Assembly (NCBI GenBank): GCA_016801885.1
Contig: CM028885.1
Location: 21,711,834-21,775,833 of the forward strand
DNA: 64,000 nucleotides
Direction: 5' to 3'
From: Toxotes chatareus
Lineage: Eukaryota; Chordata; Actinopteri; Toxotidae
Shown here piece after piece: positions 13,340-28,000 of this stretch. A program made the translations under genes and the position numbers. The notes under the pieces were generated by a model. That model saw nothing but the letters and a program-made list of their open reading frames with translations, was not told the origin of the DNA and ran no database searches. Numbering within the stretch: position 1 is the stretch's first letter; each line of letters starts with the position of its first letter.

Positions 13340-13460
13340 TCCTTTGTTTTTTGGACCCATCCATCCAACCCGACTTCCTCCCTGTGCAGAGCTGTGGTTT
13401 CTTGACTTCCTCCTTTGGTCCTGTAATAATGAGTAACACCGTAAGACGTCACCTGACAAA
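13340..13460 (+). repeat. Interspersed repeat copy (GACTTCCTCCTTTG family, partial)
   Basis: The segment carries CATCCATCCAACCCGACTTC followed by TTGACTTCCTCCTTTGGTCC and CTGTAATAATG. The same ordered words occur near 51055-51145 and partly near 45460-45490, so this is a dispersed repeat. The family name is not known to me. Confidence 0.5.
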
Positions 13461-14494
13461 ACAACTGGACAGTCTCCACAAGTCTCAGCTTCCGTTAATG
13501 ATCCAGAATGGATTTGGAGACAGTTGTGGTGCCTGTGAAGAACATCCACAGCCTTGAATTCAAACACTGCTGCTGTACTTTCTGTATTTTCTTCTTCTGA
13601 GTTACTTAATTTGAAGTGGACCTGTTTATTGGTGTGTTTACTCTCAATGTCAGTACAAAACAAGGTCAGTAAACCTCAATAACTTTAGTGCAGCCTGAAA
13701 TATTTTAGATTCAATTTACAGTTTCTAATCTTCCAGATTAAAATTATTTTTCACAAGTAAAATATTTCCCTCAAATTTCACGTACTAAAAGATTTTATCT
13801 TTCTGAAAGAGACTGTTCCCCTGTTCTCTCACTCTTCTTCCACTCCCTCTTCTCTTGTGCAATGTTTTGAAGCATCAAATGCATTTCACTCCTTCACCTT
13901 TCGTTTTCCTCTTCACCCTCCTACATTTATCTTCCTCTAAACTTCTTCCTCTTCTGCACTTTCCTTTGCCCTGTGAACACCCTGTGCTTTCACCCATCAG
14001 ACTAAATATACAACACAACCAAACTCTATTTTCCAATTCCTTGGACATCATACAGATGTGTTTATATAACCGACATTTACTCCACTGCTAAAGTTTAATC
14101 TAATTACATCTAATATGCAGCCTTCTCCTCCTGGCACCTAGTTCTCCTCCTGCTCCCTATTGGATTTCCCAATTAAATGAAATGTCATTTCAGTCTAAAA
14201 AGCCCTCATTTTCTGAAATCATATTTTGGTACTTTCTCTGTAATTTGAAATCTTTAAACTATTTACAACAAATTGTATAAACATGCTCTAAAAATGGAGG
14301 ATGTGATTATTTCCAAGTCATGCCGTCAGTTTTTAGAGTATGGAATTCACCATTAGTGGCGAAGTATTATAAGTACTATACAGACAAATGAAGCGCAAGT
14401 TCAAGCAAACAGGAAGACAACTGTCAGCCAGCCTGTTTCTGTCATCACACTGAGGCTTCACCTCCCAGCTGTCATCCAGTGATGAAAGTGTTAA

Positions 14495-14630
14495 AGGGTC
14501 ATGGTTTGGTTTAAAAAGGTTAGAAGGCCTTCGTTGTTTGGGTTACCAAAATAAGCACTTGGTTAAGATCAGGGAACGACCACGATAACATAAACTATTT
14601 GCTGATCACGTGATAGCAACTAAAACATCT
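14495..14630 (+). repeat. Interspersed repeat copy (TTAAGGTTAGGGAACGA-type, 5' part)
   Basis: Words such as CATGGTTTGGTTTAAAA, CACTTGGTTAAGATCAGG and GGAACGACCACG resemble the 5' half of the element seen near 50870 and 59760. It is highly diverged, so the boundaries are approximate. Confidence 0.45.
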
Positions 14631-17600
14631 CCATGACAACTGAGCAGCTCGATCTGCTGAGCAGGGCCACGAGGACACGTGCAGCTGGACCTTGTGCTGA
14701 GAAAGTTTCTGTCAAAGTATTTTCATCACACTATTCATCATCTTCAGTTTTCTGTAAAACGTTCCATCACTTCGTCTTCTGCTTGGCATCTTCTGGTCGA
14801 GAGGATGACGGAGTCTTTACTGTGATGGATCTCTCCTCTCAAGCAACTTTCAAATCTCTCAGATAATTTTCACAGCCTTCTGAAATGAACCAAAACCAAG
14901 TGCTGCACTGAAATTTCGTGATATAGCTGGTCGGGTCTTTTAAGCGTTATCCAAGAAGAAAAAGAAAATGTCTCTCTAGAAATCATAATTCATAAAACAT
15001 AACTCTCATGCACTACAATCGTCACAGCTCTCATCTTACCTAAGCGTAATCTTTAAGAAAATGGGAGGGATCCTGTTCGTTTTACTGTTCTGGAGTTGCC
15101 TTCCTGTTGCCTTGCTACTGTGTGACTGATGTTTTATTCATGACAGTGTTTGCTCAAACACTCCCTGCACTCACCTGTCTGTGTGTGCGTTTAGTGCAGG
15201 CCTTGGTAAGACTTTGCATTGGATCACCAGACTTTATTTATTGATTTGTCCTCCCACTGCCTTTTATTTATTACCTCAAACTGTTCTTTAAGATTCAATG
15301 AAGGGAGTCTGGAGACAAACTCAGAGAGCTCAAACAGCAGGCATTAGATACAATCAGAGACAATGCTGCATTAACTTTAAAGCTGCACTTCTCCCAGATC
15401 TACTAATGGAGAGCTGAGTTTGCTGAATTTAAACTCCGGTGTTGGGTTTGGATGGGCAGGACGTCTGACCTACAAGCAAATACAGTCAACTTGGATTTCA
15501 AACATCAGTACAAATCTTCTAACATGTGCTCTGTCCAGAGAAACCCGGATTGACCGACACTAGAAGTTTTTCCACAGTCATGGCTTTGGTGTGATCCTCG
15601 CCCCTTTCCCCAGCTAGCTTTTGTTAGCATTAGCATTAACAAACAACATATCCTATGAATGTTATCCACTGACACACCATAGATCACTGACAATATAAAT
15701 GGTTTTCTGGCCATTTAAACTGAGTTGTGAGAATAATAATTCAATAATTTTAGGCTACATGTTCCCCAGTTACCTTGAATTAGGTGCACACCTGTCAAAA
15801 ACTTAATTATGACGATCATGCCCCATTTATGTTACATAAAGTCCTGAGACTGACACTGACAGCCCAGCATGAACACACACACGTGAAATTCAGACTTTCC
15901 ATTTCATCTGAACCACGTTATCCAGAAAAAAACATACTTCACACAGGAAGTAGCAGAACTAAAGTTCACACCCTTTTTATGGTGAGAGCACACTGCAGAA
16001 CTGAATCAATCTGCTGAGACCTTGTTAAACATGGTGTTTGTTTTGTTTTCAACCTCCCTTAGTCAACAGAGTGCCAACTGAGGACACACACTCCTTTCAA
16101 CAACATCTTCTTTCATATACACACCAGTCAGGCCTCATGCACTGTGCCCAGGCCCAAACACAGCCCTCCACTGTTGGCCACAGAGCTGCTCCCCTCGAGC
16201 AGTTGGCAGTTGAGCTGCTTCGATCAAAGGGCACTGAAGAGGAGCTGTTGAAGGAGGAGGAGGAGGTGTTACTCATCCGTTCTCCACATTCAACATTGCA
16301 GCTGGTCCTGTGAAGTCTGTTCCTCACGGGATTTGCTTTTCACTGCAGTGCCTGAGGACAGCGAGGTTTGTAGTTCAGACGGTCTGCCTGTGAAAGGATT
16401 TAACTCAGTCCCTGATCTCGATGATTTTGGATCAACTGCCACTAAATGTTCTGTGAGTATTTGTGGTCCCCAGCAACATATCCTAATGTTTTTGGTCGCT
16501 CCCCTGACCTTTCCTTTAGTGCAACAACAAATATCATATGGGCAGGTTGCAATATGTCAGCCTGACGGGCAGACTGCCAAGTGCTTTAGCTGATAAATTC
16601 ATTCCCGCTCCCCAGACGATGAACTGTTTCACGATTTTAATGACCCCATGACCTTTCCTCCTGCACAGCTCTCAGGATAAAACTTTACCTGTGAGACCCA
16701 CTCAGCTTCTGCTATCATACAAACACTGAAGGAGGGAATGTCTTCCACAGACTTGGGGAATCTATGCTGAAACTGCTACGGAGCATTGAAACTGCTGTGA
16801 AGGCCTGTGATGGCACAACATGTTACTGGGACACGTGATTGTTGGTTTTCATTTAACTTGCCACCTATCACCAGGATGTAATGAGCATTGCAGCCTTCAG
16901 GTTGCCGTTCTAAGTTCTTCACACTCTGCACCACACACACAGAAGAATACTTTCTGCTTTTGAACACATTCCTTCACTAACACTGTCAAAGAAACTTTGG
17001 AAACCAGTTGGGAAACAGCAGCAGCACTAAAGGACTTGTGTCCCAGTGACAGGCAGCAGAACACTGTGGTCATACTGGGAAGCTCCTGACTGAGTGAGCA
17101 GCAGGCAGCAGTTCTCTGTTTATGTGTATCCTAGCTGCAGACCAGAGAGAGCTCTATGGTTTAATCATAAAGGTCTTGTTCATTTCCATCACAGTCGCTG
17201 TCGTTTATGGAGGACAGACGCATTTTGGGAAATTCCACAATGGCTCATCTGCTGGGTGTGCAGCTTCACCGAGGATGAAGCCTCGGAATGAGGTCATTAC
17301 AAGATTCTGCAGCCATTAAATTTGATGAGTCCTGAATAGTATGACTTGATAGAAAACAGTAATGTGGTAAGGGAATATGGATACATATATTAGTCTGCTC
17401 CTCCACAACACAGCAAAGCTTTCATTAACTTTGGGTTTATAGATATGTTTCATAAACTCCATGTCTCAGTCCACACACATTCGCACGCAACCTTAATCGC
17501 AACACTGGATCTTCAGTATCTCGGAAGTGTTGTTGTCATCACATGCATTGGTTAAATCTCACCACCGACACACCTGGCTCAAAGTGATAAGATATTGATT

Positions 17601-18324
17601 AAACATTCCATGAACGTCACAGCTGTGAGATAAAATCCACTTACGGCATCAAATCCTGAAGATAAAAGAAATGAGATTTATGTGGTTTGAATTAATCAAT
17701 GTGGAACATAATATATTTATGATATTTTGACTTAATATTGGCTCTATTAAAGGGCACTACAAGAATTTTACACATCAAATTTGCGTTACTATTCATTTAA
17801 GTCAAAAAATGTAGACTAAAGAACTTTACGAGCTGTGAGAAGAGTCTTAACACATGTCCTGTTCACGATGTCTGGGTGATTTGTTGTCTCAACTTTAGGA
17901 TCAGAAACCCAGAGACTCGTCCAGCTGGATGGCGCACGAACGAAAAGAAGCAGCACTCACAAACTGCAGACTGCAGTAAAGGTCACTGAGCAAACTGACC
18001 AAATGTAACAGCAGTGAGAGCAGGGAAGTGTCCTGACATGTAACTAAAGTGGACTCAAAGTGTATGTGTGTGTGTGTAGGACTCTTGTTGTGGTTTGTCA
18101 AAGGGGGACCAAAAACAAACTCCCTGAAATCAACAAATGTGTAGAGCTTCAGTGGATAAACCAAAGGAATGTCGAGTGTGTGTGAGTGTGTGTAGAATGT
18201 GGATGAAAATTAGTGTGGGATGTGTGGATCCAGGTCTGGGTTGTGGCGGCAGAAGGCTAAACAGGGTCATGCAAAGGAACCCAAGTCGTTCCCTGGCCAG
18301 ATGGGTGATATACATATATATAAT

Positions 18325-18523
18325 CCCTCCAGCGTGTTCTAGGTCAGCCCCGGCATCTCCACCTGTTTAAAGGTGCTGGAATACCGCCACAGGGAGTCAT
18401 CCTGGAGCCATCCCTAATCAGACGCAAGCACCACATTAATGTAAAGGAGCAGCAGCCCAGCTGTGAGCTCCTTCCAGACGTCTGAGCTCAGCGTCTTGTC
18501 TCCAACTCTGAGTCCAGACACCA
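18325..18523 (+). mobile_element. Degenerate retroelement-like interspersed repeat
   Basis: The order of words GTTCTAGGTCAGCCCCGG, CAGGGAGTCATCCTGGAG, CAGACGCAAGCACCAC and GTAAAGGAGCAGCAGC follows a sequence that recurs across teleost genomes and usually belongs to a non-LTR retroelement 3' region. This copy has many substitutions and no usable open frame. The family is recalled from pattern, not searched. Confidence 0.55.
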
Positions 18524-20289
18524 TGCAATGGACACTCTGATCACTTGTGTCCACAAATTTATTGTTTCAGTCTCTAAGCTCACGACCACAGGAAACGGTA
18601 GAAAAGTAAAATGCCTGAATACATCGAGAGTTTGACATTTACCTGCTTCACAACAAGAGCACTTTGTCTGTCCATCCTACCCTCCATCATCATCATCTCA
18701 CCCTCACCCCTAAACACTTGGTTTGATACTAAAGACTGAAAATACTATGTAAAGTAAAAACACTATTATTTACTTTGAGTTTCTTTCTTTCTTCTTACTC
18801 TTTTTTATTTTTTTTTTTAGTGAACTCCAAGGCAGTATCAGTTTAGTCCATTACTGACAATAAAGCAGCAATACACACACACACACAGATTATATAGATT
18901 CACCAGGTAACGTAAATGTCATTTTGAAAAAGGTCAGCAGGCATTGTCCTCTGCTCCAGATCAGACTGAGGCCTCTGTAGCTGACCTCCAGCCCTCTGTG
19001 TTTGTCTGGTTGGTCTGTCACTCAGTGTTTTTCCTTTCATCTGCTTTGTCTTACTGTGGCATGTTGTAAAGTTTAACCAACATATCTCTGAGGCTGAACT
19101 GCACCTGCGTGAAGGGGATTGTACGAGACCGAAGTCAAGTACAGCCTCATTAGAATTACACCCTGAAAGGTCAGGTGTGGATTTTGTTGCCAGAACCAAT
19201 GTGTCAGGATAGTTAGCATTACCACCATGTTAGCATTAGTCTCAGTACAACTGATGGGGACAGGATTTCAAAGAGACACGTCCAGGAATTTGACCATTTA
19301 CAGGAAGCTGTTGTACAATTAGATTTTTCAGAAATTTATTGGATTTTATTTCATTTACAAGAAAACTCCATGGGACACCTTTATGGCTGAGGTGTGCTGA
19401 AACACAGTGCTTTGTATGAAGTGTCTTTACTCCGTCTAAAAGCAAAGGTATTTATAGCTGTTCCAAAAGACCACACTCAAAAAAATCATGTTATCACAAA
19501 GACGGGAAAGATGCTAAAATTGTACAAATGGGAACGAGGACATACACTTTTGAAAAGTATCTGCTTGATGCCGTTCACGGCGTCACCATTTTTACTCTGG
19601 AAAACTGAAGGTCAGTGAAAACAGAGCTTTAGCGAGACTCCTCAAACCTTCTCACCTGCACACACCTGGTCTACCAGTGGGTGAGTTAGGCGTGCTTGTC
19701 AGATTGTTTTAAACGGTTTCAAAAATTGTTGGATGCAGCACATTATAATTATACTAACTGATAGAAATAATAAAGGCTCATTTTAGTGTTATTGTTTTTG
19801 TGCTAATTGCTCTGCTGCTCTAGGCTACTGTGTTAATATGGCAAAGTAAGAAACCCAGATTTCCCTGGATAAATAATGTTTAATAAAAGAACGCTTATAT
19901 TACAATAACAGAGACAAATGATGATACTGGCTGCAGTGAAACCGGCAAAGCATTAATTGAATAGCTCTGTCTGTCTTTCTCTCCATCTGTCTGTCTCTCT
20001 GCCTCCTCCCATTTTGTCTTTAATCATTGATTCTATCTCGTCTCCCCTCTACCTCTAATTATTGTTCATTAATCATAGCTACTTCTATATCTAGACCTGC
20101 TAATTGCACAGTCACTAATTAGGTATCAATACATATGTGTGTGTATTTAGGCATGTGACTACATGATGGTTAAATGTAGTGTTTGAATGGCAACAGACAT
20201 GAGTTTGCATCAGTTGTATGTATGATCAAATGATTTCTATTTGAGTTTCAAGGTCTAGGTCTGTGTGATGACAATGGTGATAATTACGT

Positions 20290-20314
20290 TTGTGTGTGTG
20301 TGTGTGTGTGTGTG
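20290..20314. repeat. TG microsatellite
   Basis: About twelve uninterrupted TG units. Confidence 0.95.
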
Positions 20315-21207
20315 CAGGGTTGGATGAATGAATGACCCCTCTGATGCCTGGAAATGATTTCAGTGTAATTGTATTGCTGTAATTGCCTCATGGCGTCAAC
20401 TTTGCTTTGCCATTATCGTTCTCAAACAGAGCCAGGGTCATGTGATGTCGTAGGCAGAATTACATACACAATCTTTCTTGTATCTTCCTTTGTTTGTTCT
20501 GCGGATTCCAACATGTACAAGGACATGTTTGCATGAAAGCAAATGTATAGCCAGCAGCACCTTTGCATGTGCATTGGGACAAAAATCAATACTTAATAAT
20601 TTAATAATTCTTTTTGTAGTCCATCTGGAAACAGCAGGTTCATAAACTGGAAGGATTGCAACCTTAAGGAAAACGTATTGCAAAGTTTCTATTTAATTCA
20701 TTTTCAGTGAACCTGCTGGGAATGATGAGAAAGCACAAGCCTTAAATCTTCATTGCCAATTGTTCAAGGAACCAAGGGTGAGAAGGTCAAAGGTCATTGA
20801 CAGCACTGTAAGAGCGCATGTTGCAAATATGCCGGTGACCCTACAGCTGGAATACAAATCACCACACAGATCAATTTGGCAACATTCCCTCACATTCATC
20901 AGTCATGGTTTTGCAAAGAAAATAAGTTGAGAGTTCACAACCCCCTGTGGGGGTCAAAGGTCAAGATGTTACTATGGAGATTTTCTCCTTCTGTCATATC
21001 AGCAGATGGATGAGTGCCATTTGTGAATGAAATGGTCAAATCGTCCCTCGGGGGTGAAAATCCAACGGTTGTGTCTGCATGTGTGAGAGGAATTTTAATG
21101 TGTGTGCTTAGCCTGGTGCAGGGTATATCACTGAGAATGCTGTCAGTGTGCTTCACGCTGCTGAATGTCACTGAACAATCTAGATTTTGAGCACTCAAAT
21201 TACTAGT

Positions 21208-21632
21208 TTTGGAAGCCCAGCAGAAGTTGGGTGATGCAGCAGGACAACAACGTTAAGGAAATGCTACTACAAAATGCTTTCAGACTAAGAAAAGCCACAT
21301 TTGGAGGGGCCCAGGCAAGGCTCAGACCTTAACCCAACAGAGATGCTGTGGAATGAGCTCAGAAAGCCATTCACAGCAGACATCCTACGAATATGTCTGA
21401 GCTGAAGCAGCTCTGTTGGAAGAATGCTCCGGAATTCCTCCTGAACATTGTGAAAGTTTGATCCACAGCTACAAAAAGTGTTTCTTTGACATTATTGGTG
21501 GCAGAGGAGCGTAAGCACTGTATATGTCTACACTTATGACTTAGTTAAATATCAGATCCCATTATGTGACGAATTAATGCAGAAAACCAGCTAATCCCAA
21601 AGAGGTCACATACTTTTTCCCCACCACTGTAT
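21208..21632 (+). mobile_element. Tc1/mariner-like transposon remnant (3' part)
   Basis: GTGATGCAGCAGGACAACAA corresponds to the transposase stretch before the second catalytic acidic residue, and CAGACCTTAACCCAACAGAG encodes a decayed PDLNPTE motif followed by MLWNEL, the C-terminal catalytic region of Tc1-like transposases. The non-coding end CATACTTTTTCCCCACCAC is typical of a teleost Tc1-type element. The frame is broken and the 5' half is missing, so it is a dead fossil. Confidence 0.82.
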
Positions 21633-21689
21633 ATGGTCTATTTTCAAAGAGTTACAATATTCATGAAGTATGTGCTCAAAGCAGGCACT

Positions 21690-21725
21690 TTGGATAAAGG
21701 CGTCTACTAAATGCACACGTACAGG
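21690..21725 (+). repeat. Short interspersed repeat fragment (TTTGGATAAAGGCGTCTAC core)
   Basis: The core CTTTGGATAAAGGCGTCTAC followed by TAAATG is among the commonest short repeats in fish non-coding DNA. It adjoins the Tc1-like remnant and runs into the purine-rich tract. Confidence 0.6.
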
Positions 21726-22085
21726 TAGATGAAAAGGGAAGAGAGAGGTAAAAAAAGGGCTAGAGAGAACCTAGAGTGCATAGAAAGGGTTTGTCATACA
21801 ATAAATGGGTAAAAAGGCTCTTAGAGGAGAAGCTGGTAAAAACAATCAGAGGAAAGAAAAAATGGAAGGAGAAGATGGGAGAGTATGAAAGATGTTAGTG
21901 AGAGTTGTGAGGGCAGATATGGCATATGCAAAAGTTTGGATGACAGGTAGAGAGAGGGTAAAAGAGGACAGAACTGAGCTGTTGTGTAATGAAAGGGGAG
22001 GAGGGGAGAGAGATGGGTGAGGAAGATAAAAGGAGGGAGAAACATAGAGGCAGATGAATGGATACAAGAACTTTTCCCTGTAAAG
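21720..22085. repeat. Polypurine tract (AG-rich on plus strand)
   Basis: Nearly 370 bases dominated by A and G (repeated GAGAGAG, GGAGGAG and AAAGG words). The 134-codon minus-strand open frame across it is a by-product of few stop codons in pyrimidine-rich sequence. Confidence 0.75.
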
Positions 22086-25000
22086 TGAAAACAAGGCCTC
22101 AGAGTCCTTGTCCACTCTGAGAGTTTATTTGTCATCCAAGTTAATTCAAATGAATACAGATGAGGGACTGAAATAGATAAAGGACACAAAGGACAAAAGA
22201 GAAGGAGACAAGTTTGTATTGACAAGTAGCTGCATTAAACACTTTGTCCTGATGGTGGTTCTGGTACCAGAGAAAAGACCAGGGGGTCAATGGGATTGAT
22301 AAATATAAGTCTTCTGGGGAGAATGAATGTCCAGAGAAAATCATGTAAATTTCACCAGCTGTTGCCAGGATACGATGAAAATTTCACCTGGTAATTACAA
22401 TGAGAAGCAGGATGGAGATAACTTGCTCTGGACCACAGCAACCAAGTATTTCGTGGATCAACAAAGCAGCTGTCTGAAAGTGTCAAATTCAAACTCTTCT
22501 GAGTCAAAAACAAATCCATAAGACAAGCTCATCACCCTGGAAGCCGCTGCCTACAGGATCCACTGCGCCGGAGGTACAGGGCAGATCCAAAGCCTGACCT
22601 TCAGGGCTGAAAGGGCGACATGAGGAAATTGCTTCAGCCTTTTTCCTCTCACAACTACTTTGAAACCCATGAGGCAGGAACTCTGAAAAACTCTTTGAAA
22701 AGGTCAAATGGATGAAAAACTGTCAGTTCATTATAATTCACAGTGTGTCCTTCAGGTAGTCAAGCATTTTTTCCTCACATGAAATAAAGACTTCTCAGGT
22801 GTGGTGTACCATTGTCTTGGTGGGTGGGTTTACTGTAGCTTCTAACTTGTAATGGATTATTTTATGTTGCAGTATAGATGTTTGTTGTAGATCTGAATAC
22901 TTCCTCCTATACTGACCAGTGCACACTCCCACAGCTGTGGTGCAACTGTGGCCTGATGAGCCTGATTAGGTAGCTACAAGGATTTTAACCATATTCAACC
23001 ACACTCCTTTAATACAGCACTTCTCTTCAGGCTGGGTGTGATATTTATGTTGCTTGGGTGGAAACAATTCATTAAAGGCAAAAAACAGGGACCAAAGTCC
23101 CACTCCCACGGCCAGTGAACACCACAGATTACATGAAAGACTCTAACATGATTTTGACCTGTAGCCATATTTCAGTAGGTTTGATGCCAATGGGGATCAA
23201 TAATTTCTCTTCACATACAGACAAGACTGTGCAGCTGGAGGCATCTGCAGTTGCTTTACAAGGCGAACATGCTCACTGAGATACTGCTGCATTTTATACC
23301 ACCTCCAAAACTGATACCGTCAGAAAATCTGAATGTTTACATACACAAAGCTCAGATTGTGGAGCCACATGCTTCATTCAAAACGGATGGACATTGAATG
23401 TCGATCTCTGCGTTAATCTGCTTTTAATGTTGGATCAGTGTTATTTCACTGTACAAAACAAATCTGTTAAGCCGAATATTCCTAGCCATCGTTCTGTGCG
23501 TGCAGTGTGGGAGACGGTGTCAGCTGCAAACTATTGATATTAAATCAAAACAAACTGACTGTACTGGATAAAGATGGTTTTAAAAGGGACAGACGTGATG
23601 GAAATTCTTTTTGTGACTAAGACTGATGTCTGATGTGTTTCACTGATGCTTGTCTGTAACTATAATCACGCTTTGATTGATTCAGATCTCCCACATGCAC
23701 TTCTGTAGTAGGTGCAGGGGAAAAGCCTCCTCCTCCTCCTCCTGCAGTTAGCTGTTCAATCTTTTAAATTTGTCAGTCCACTTTGATGCATGTCTGAAAG
23801 CTCACTGTCAAAACAATTAACAACAAGGAATTTCAGAAAAAAAACACAAGAAGGCATCTCTGCCTCCCCGAGGAATTCTGAACATGAATATACATACAGT
23901 ACAAAGAAATAACAAAATCATATAATGTTAAAAGTTTCGTTCTTTACAATCTTGAGACAATCTGTTTGGAAAGCTGAACAAAACACCACTTACTTAGCGA
24001 GCTAACTGTTTAATAAATGACCAAGCAAGACAACTAGTTTGCTCACCAACCCAGACTATGTGGAATGGGTGTGTGAGCAAATAAGGTGTTTGGAGAATAT
24101 TTATTAAGTAAAGACTGAAGACATTGGCTCAGTCAAAGCAATAAAACAATGAGTCATACATGACCATCATTTATTTATTCATTTCATATGCAGAGAAAAA
24201 TATACAATTTAAAATTCAAGCTTCAGCAAAAAGTCTCTATGCATTGACAACAAGCCAGCTAGCATGGTAGTTCAGTCTGCCATCGGCAGAACAGGAACAA
24301 GTAAGTTTATGTAACCACAGCCGGAGTCATGTGATGTAAACAAGCTCTGTCACGTGACCCCATTTACAACCAGTATTCAAATCCCACTACTGTAGAAGCA
24401 GTAAAGTGTGAGCAGATAGCTAAAGGCCAGATTTAAACAGAAATCATTACGTAACATTTTAGGCGTCGAGCTGATTTTCTGGCCTAGCCTTAACCCCGAC
24501 AATGAGATAAGAAGTGTACAAAGTACTTCAAGGATTGTGATCAAACCATATTGTGTGGGTGGATTTGTGATTTAAAAAAGGTGAGACAAGATTTAGGGGA
24601 TGGGGCCTTGAAAGCAACAACTCGAAGAAAAATATCTTTGATATTTAAGCCTTAAGAACTGTTTCATTTCATGACTCAGGCAGTGAGCAAAATGCAGTCC
24701 ATGAGTAATACATTGATACATACCAGACAGTCTCCCGCACAGCAAAAAAACACACTAAAGCGACACTGTTTTTCTCTTTTGATAGCAATAATAGCAATAA
24801 CAACAACATCAACACTGTATGCTTTTTTTTCTTCCTACATTTGGAGTTTCAACAGGTTTTTAATTTGACATTCATGTGGTCTGTAAAATGTAAACGAATG
24901 AAAGGAATCTCCCTGCGTTTGGCTGCACGGAGGTAACAATACGTACCGTTACGGTTGGCGAGAAATAGTTTTTATTAATACACCAAGAACAACAAGAGAA

Positions 25001-28000
25001 AGAGGTCAGACATTAAATGATGATAAGAACCATGTTTTATACTTTTACATTAGTGTAATATTCAAACAGAATGTCTGTACAGAGCTAATTGACAGTATAA
25101 TTATGCTCACTCTGCATTGTTAAACAGAAGGATTTCACCCTCTTGGAGTCTTTATGTAGTTCTGTGCTACAAAAAACACCAAACAGTAATACAAAATGTT
25201 GTTGCGTCTTCAGTTTTAACAGTGACAGTTAAGCACAAAGAGCCTCACAGCTGCGTTACAGCACGTCCTCATAAAGATGAATCATGTCGAAGCAAGTGTC
25301 CTTGATGCTCCGGCCCTGTTTCCTACAGAATGTCTGCTAGGTTGTACAAAAGATGACCAGTATTCATAAAGCTATCTCAGAACCAGACCAGGCAGACTTC
25401 TCCATTAAGGATCAGGAAGCAAACCCGAGCTGTGCCAAAATCGGAGAGCTCCAATCGGACTCCGTTAACAGTCCTAATGATTAAAGTCCTAATAATTAAA
25501 AGCAAGGACAAGGCTCACCACAAAGCTGGACTACATAATGAAACACTTCCTGACTCTTTCTACCCAACAAATTTGGGGATTTGCAGGCACTACTGGACAC
25601 TTTGTAAGTAATAATGTGCAGTGAATCTCAATATATAAGACAATAATGAATAATTTGGAGATGAAGCCAAGTCCATTATTTTCTAGCGCAGAGCAGAATT
25701 GTTGTGTTTATGAAATAGCAAACTAAATATTGTTATAAGGACAAGTATTGTTGCTATGGTTACCTGTAGTGTAATACACTTTGAGCGCTGATTTAGAGCG
25801 ATGTTTAATCTGTTGACTGGGAGCCTTTTTGAGGTTTTCACCGCATGTGATTTTAATATAAAGTACAATAACCCTAATAATACAAAGCAAATCCTGTGTA
25901 ATTGTTTTGTTTCATATCTGTAAAGTAGATGGTGTGAATTTAAAAATATATATAAAATGATTTTGCCTACTGTATGTCAATCATGTGGTGAACTGTACAA
26001 CCTGTGTGAAATCATGTGAAACCAGATCAGGGTAACAACAGACTAAACTTTGAAGAGTAAAACTGAACATAAACTATATGATCCAGTGGCAAGTGATTGG
26101 TGTTAGAATACAGCATCTGTATAATGTGACATTCAGGGCTGGAGGCAGTGTTTCCACAGCCACCTGACCTACATTAGAGACTGCGTCTTATAAAAGGATT
26201 TGTTTACTGCTGTTCTCAGTGTAGAGTTCAAAGTCACATGGTGTAAAGGTGAGCACACTTTACTGAAGAAAACTTTGAAATTGTGATAACTGTGTTTATT
26301 GTACTCTGAGAGTGTTATTAGGTTATACAGCAACCAATTATCGCAAGCAAAACCAGAAGCTGCATCAAAATTGTTTGCAAATTTTCAGTGTCTGTCTCGT
26401 CAGTTTAACCTGTTGTAATTTCCACTTCTCTAAAATGCCAAAAAAGTCAATTACACAAGATATAGCTCTGACATTTAAACAACTGTTAGCCATTAATAAA
26501 GTAGTTTAACCCTTAATTTAAGGCTACAGAGAGCTGATTTAAGAAACACAAACAAAAATGTTATTATTCTCTGGTCTGATGAGTCCTTTTCTCAGAGGCT
26601 TTATGAATACAGTTCTGGACTAGTATAAACTAACAGCGAAGCACCAGTTAAAAACTAGAACACGTTTTAATCCAGCCAGAGAGCGAGCTGCAGTAACAGA
26701 CTTCACTTGATATTTAAGGCAATGTAAGTTCATAGAATTGTTCCTCTCAAACAAAAGAAGACAAAATTAGGAAAATGAAAAAAAAAAAAGATACACGTGC
26801 TGCAAAGAGTAGCTGCAGCAAAGAAACGTTTTTCAGACAGAAAAAAAAAAAAGCAAACTATAACCATTTGTGACAGCAAATGGAAACAACTTGCTACCCT
26901 GAAACTGATCCTGTTAAAGAAAAGAATAAGTGAAAAAAAAGGCTCTGAATTCATAGTAAAGAAAACCAAGTGAACCACTAAAGTAACAACAAGAGACACA
27001 AATATAAAATTAAAGGGGATACCAACCCTAAAACAGGATCCACATGTTAATTCTTAAAGCCTGGACAGTTTAACCATTAACACTGCAAACCGTCAGAACA
27101 GTGGAAATATCCAAAGTGTGTAACTGCATTAATGTGAGGTCAATTTATTGTTTTTTAAAAATTCCTCATAGCAAACCTCGGTGACACAGACGAGTGTAAA
27201 TGGGTACCTATTACAGTTTTTACAGTAATCACGATATGACCCATATTAAAGCAAAGCAAAAACTTCATTTAAATTGTCACTGTTAGATTTGTAAGTGTAT
27301 GAGACAAATGTCCAATTAAGATAAGAAGTAAATCAGATCATTTTTTTGATATTTGTTTTACTTTTATTAAAAGTGTCAACTAGGTGTCACACTGACACAC
27401 TGTCTAGTCTCAGTATAGTTTCTGAAACTGTCCAGGACCATGAGAATACCATATGTGATTTTTGTTTCAAGGCTGATTTCCACTTTAAGACACTAAGAAG
27501 AGAGAGAGCCCCTTTGTCCCCTGGAGTGGGGTCAGAGTACTGTGACCCCTTCCTCCTGCTTTGCCACTGTGGTGCTGGGAGTCAGTTTTACTCCACTGTT
27601 AACACCCCTACCCAAAACCCTGCCCAAAGAAAATGTACCCCACCTCAAAATATCTCAGACCCAGAGTTCACCACCAACACTCCCAAACCCGATCAGTTTC
27701 ACTTTGGATTCCCTGCAACCCACCAACAACTACACACCTGGGAAAAACAACACATCCAGATGTGTCACTTTGAAAACATCTGTGATTATACTGCCTGCGT
27801 GAACAATAAGCTGCAAGCATCTTATCATTTTAGGCTTTTCTGTTCAACAATGGGTCAAATTTTGTGGCTCGAGTGAAACAGATAATGGCCTTTAACCTGC
27901 CACTCAATACCTGTATCTAAAATGAGTCCTATATGTTGTATCTTTGGTGATAACCAAAGAGAGAGCTTTAGTTGCTGGTCAGTTGCCAGTTGAGTCTGTG

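Noticed and set aside
16038..16313. 91-codon plus-strand frame with a glutamate-rich stretch (EEELLKEEEEVLL)
   Set aside because: The acidic run comes from a GAG/GGA simple repeat. No splice signals or partner exons seen.
21821..22225. 134-codon minus-strand open frame with apparent membrane segments
   Set aside because: Translation of the complement of a polypurine tract; hydrophobic residues follow from T-rich codons.
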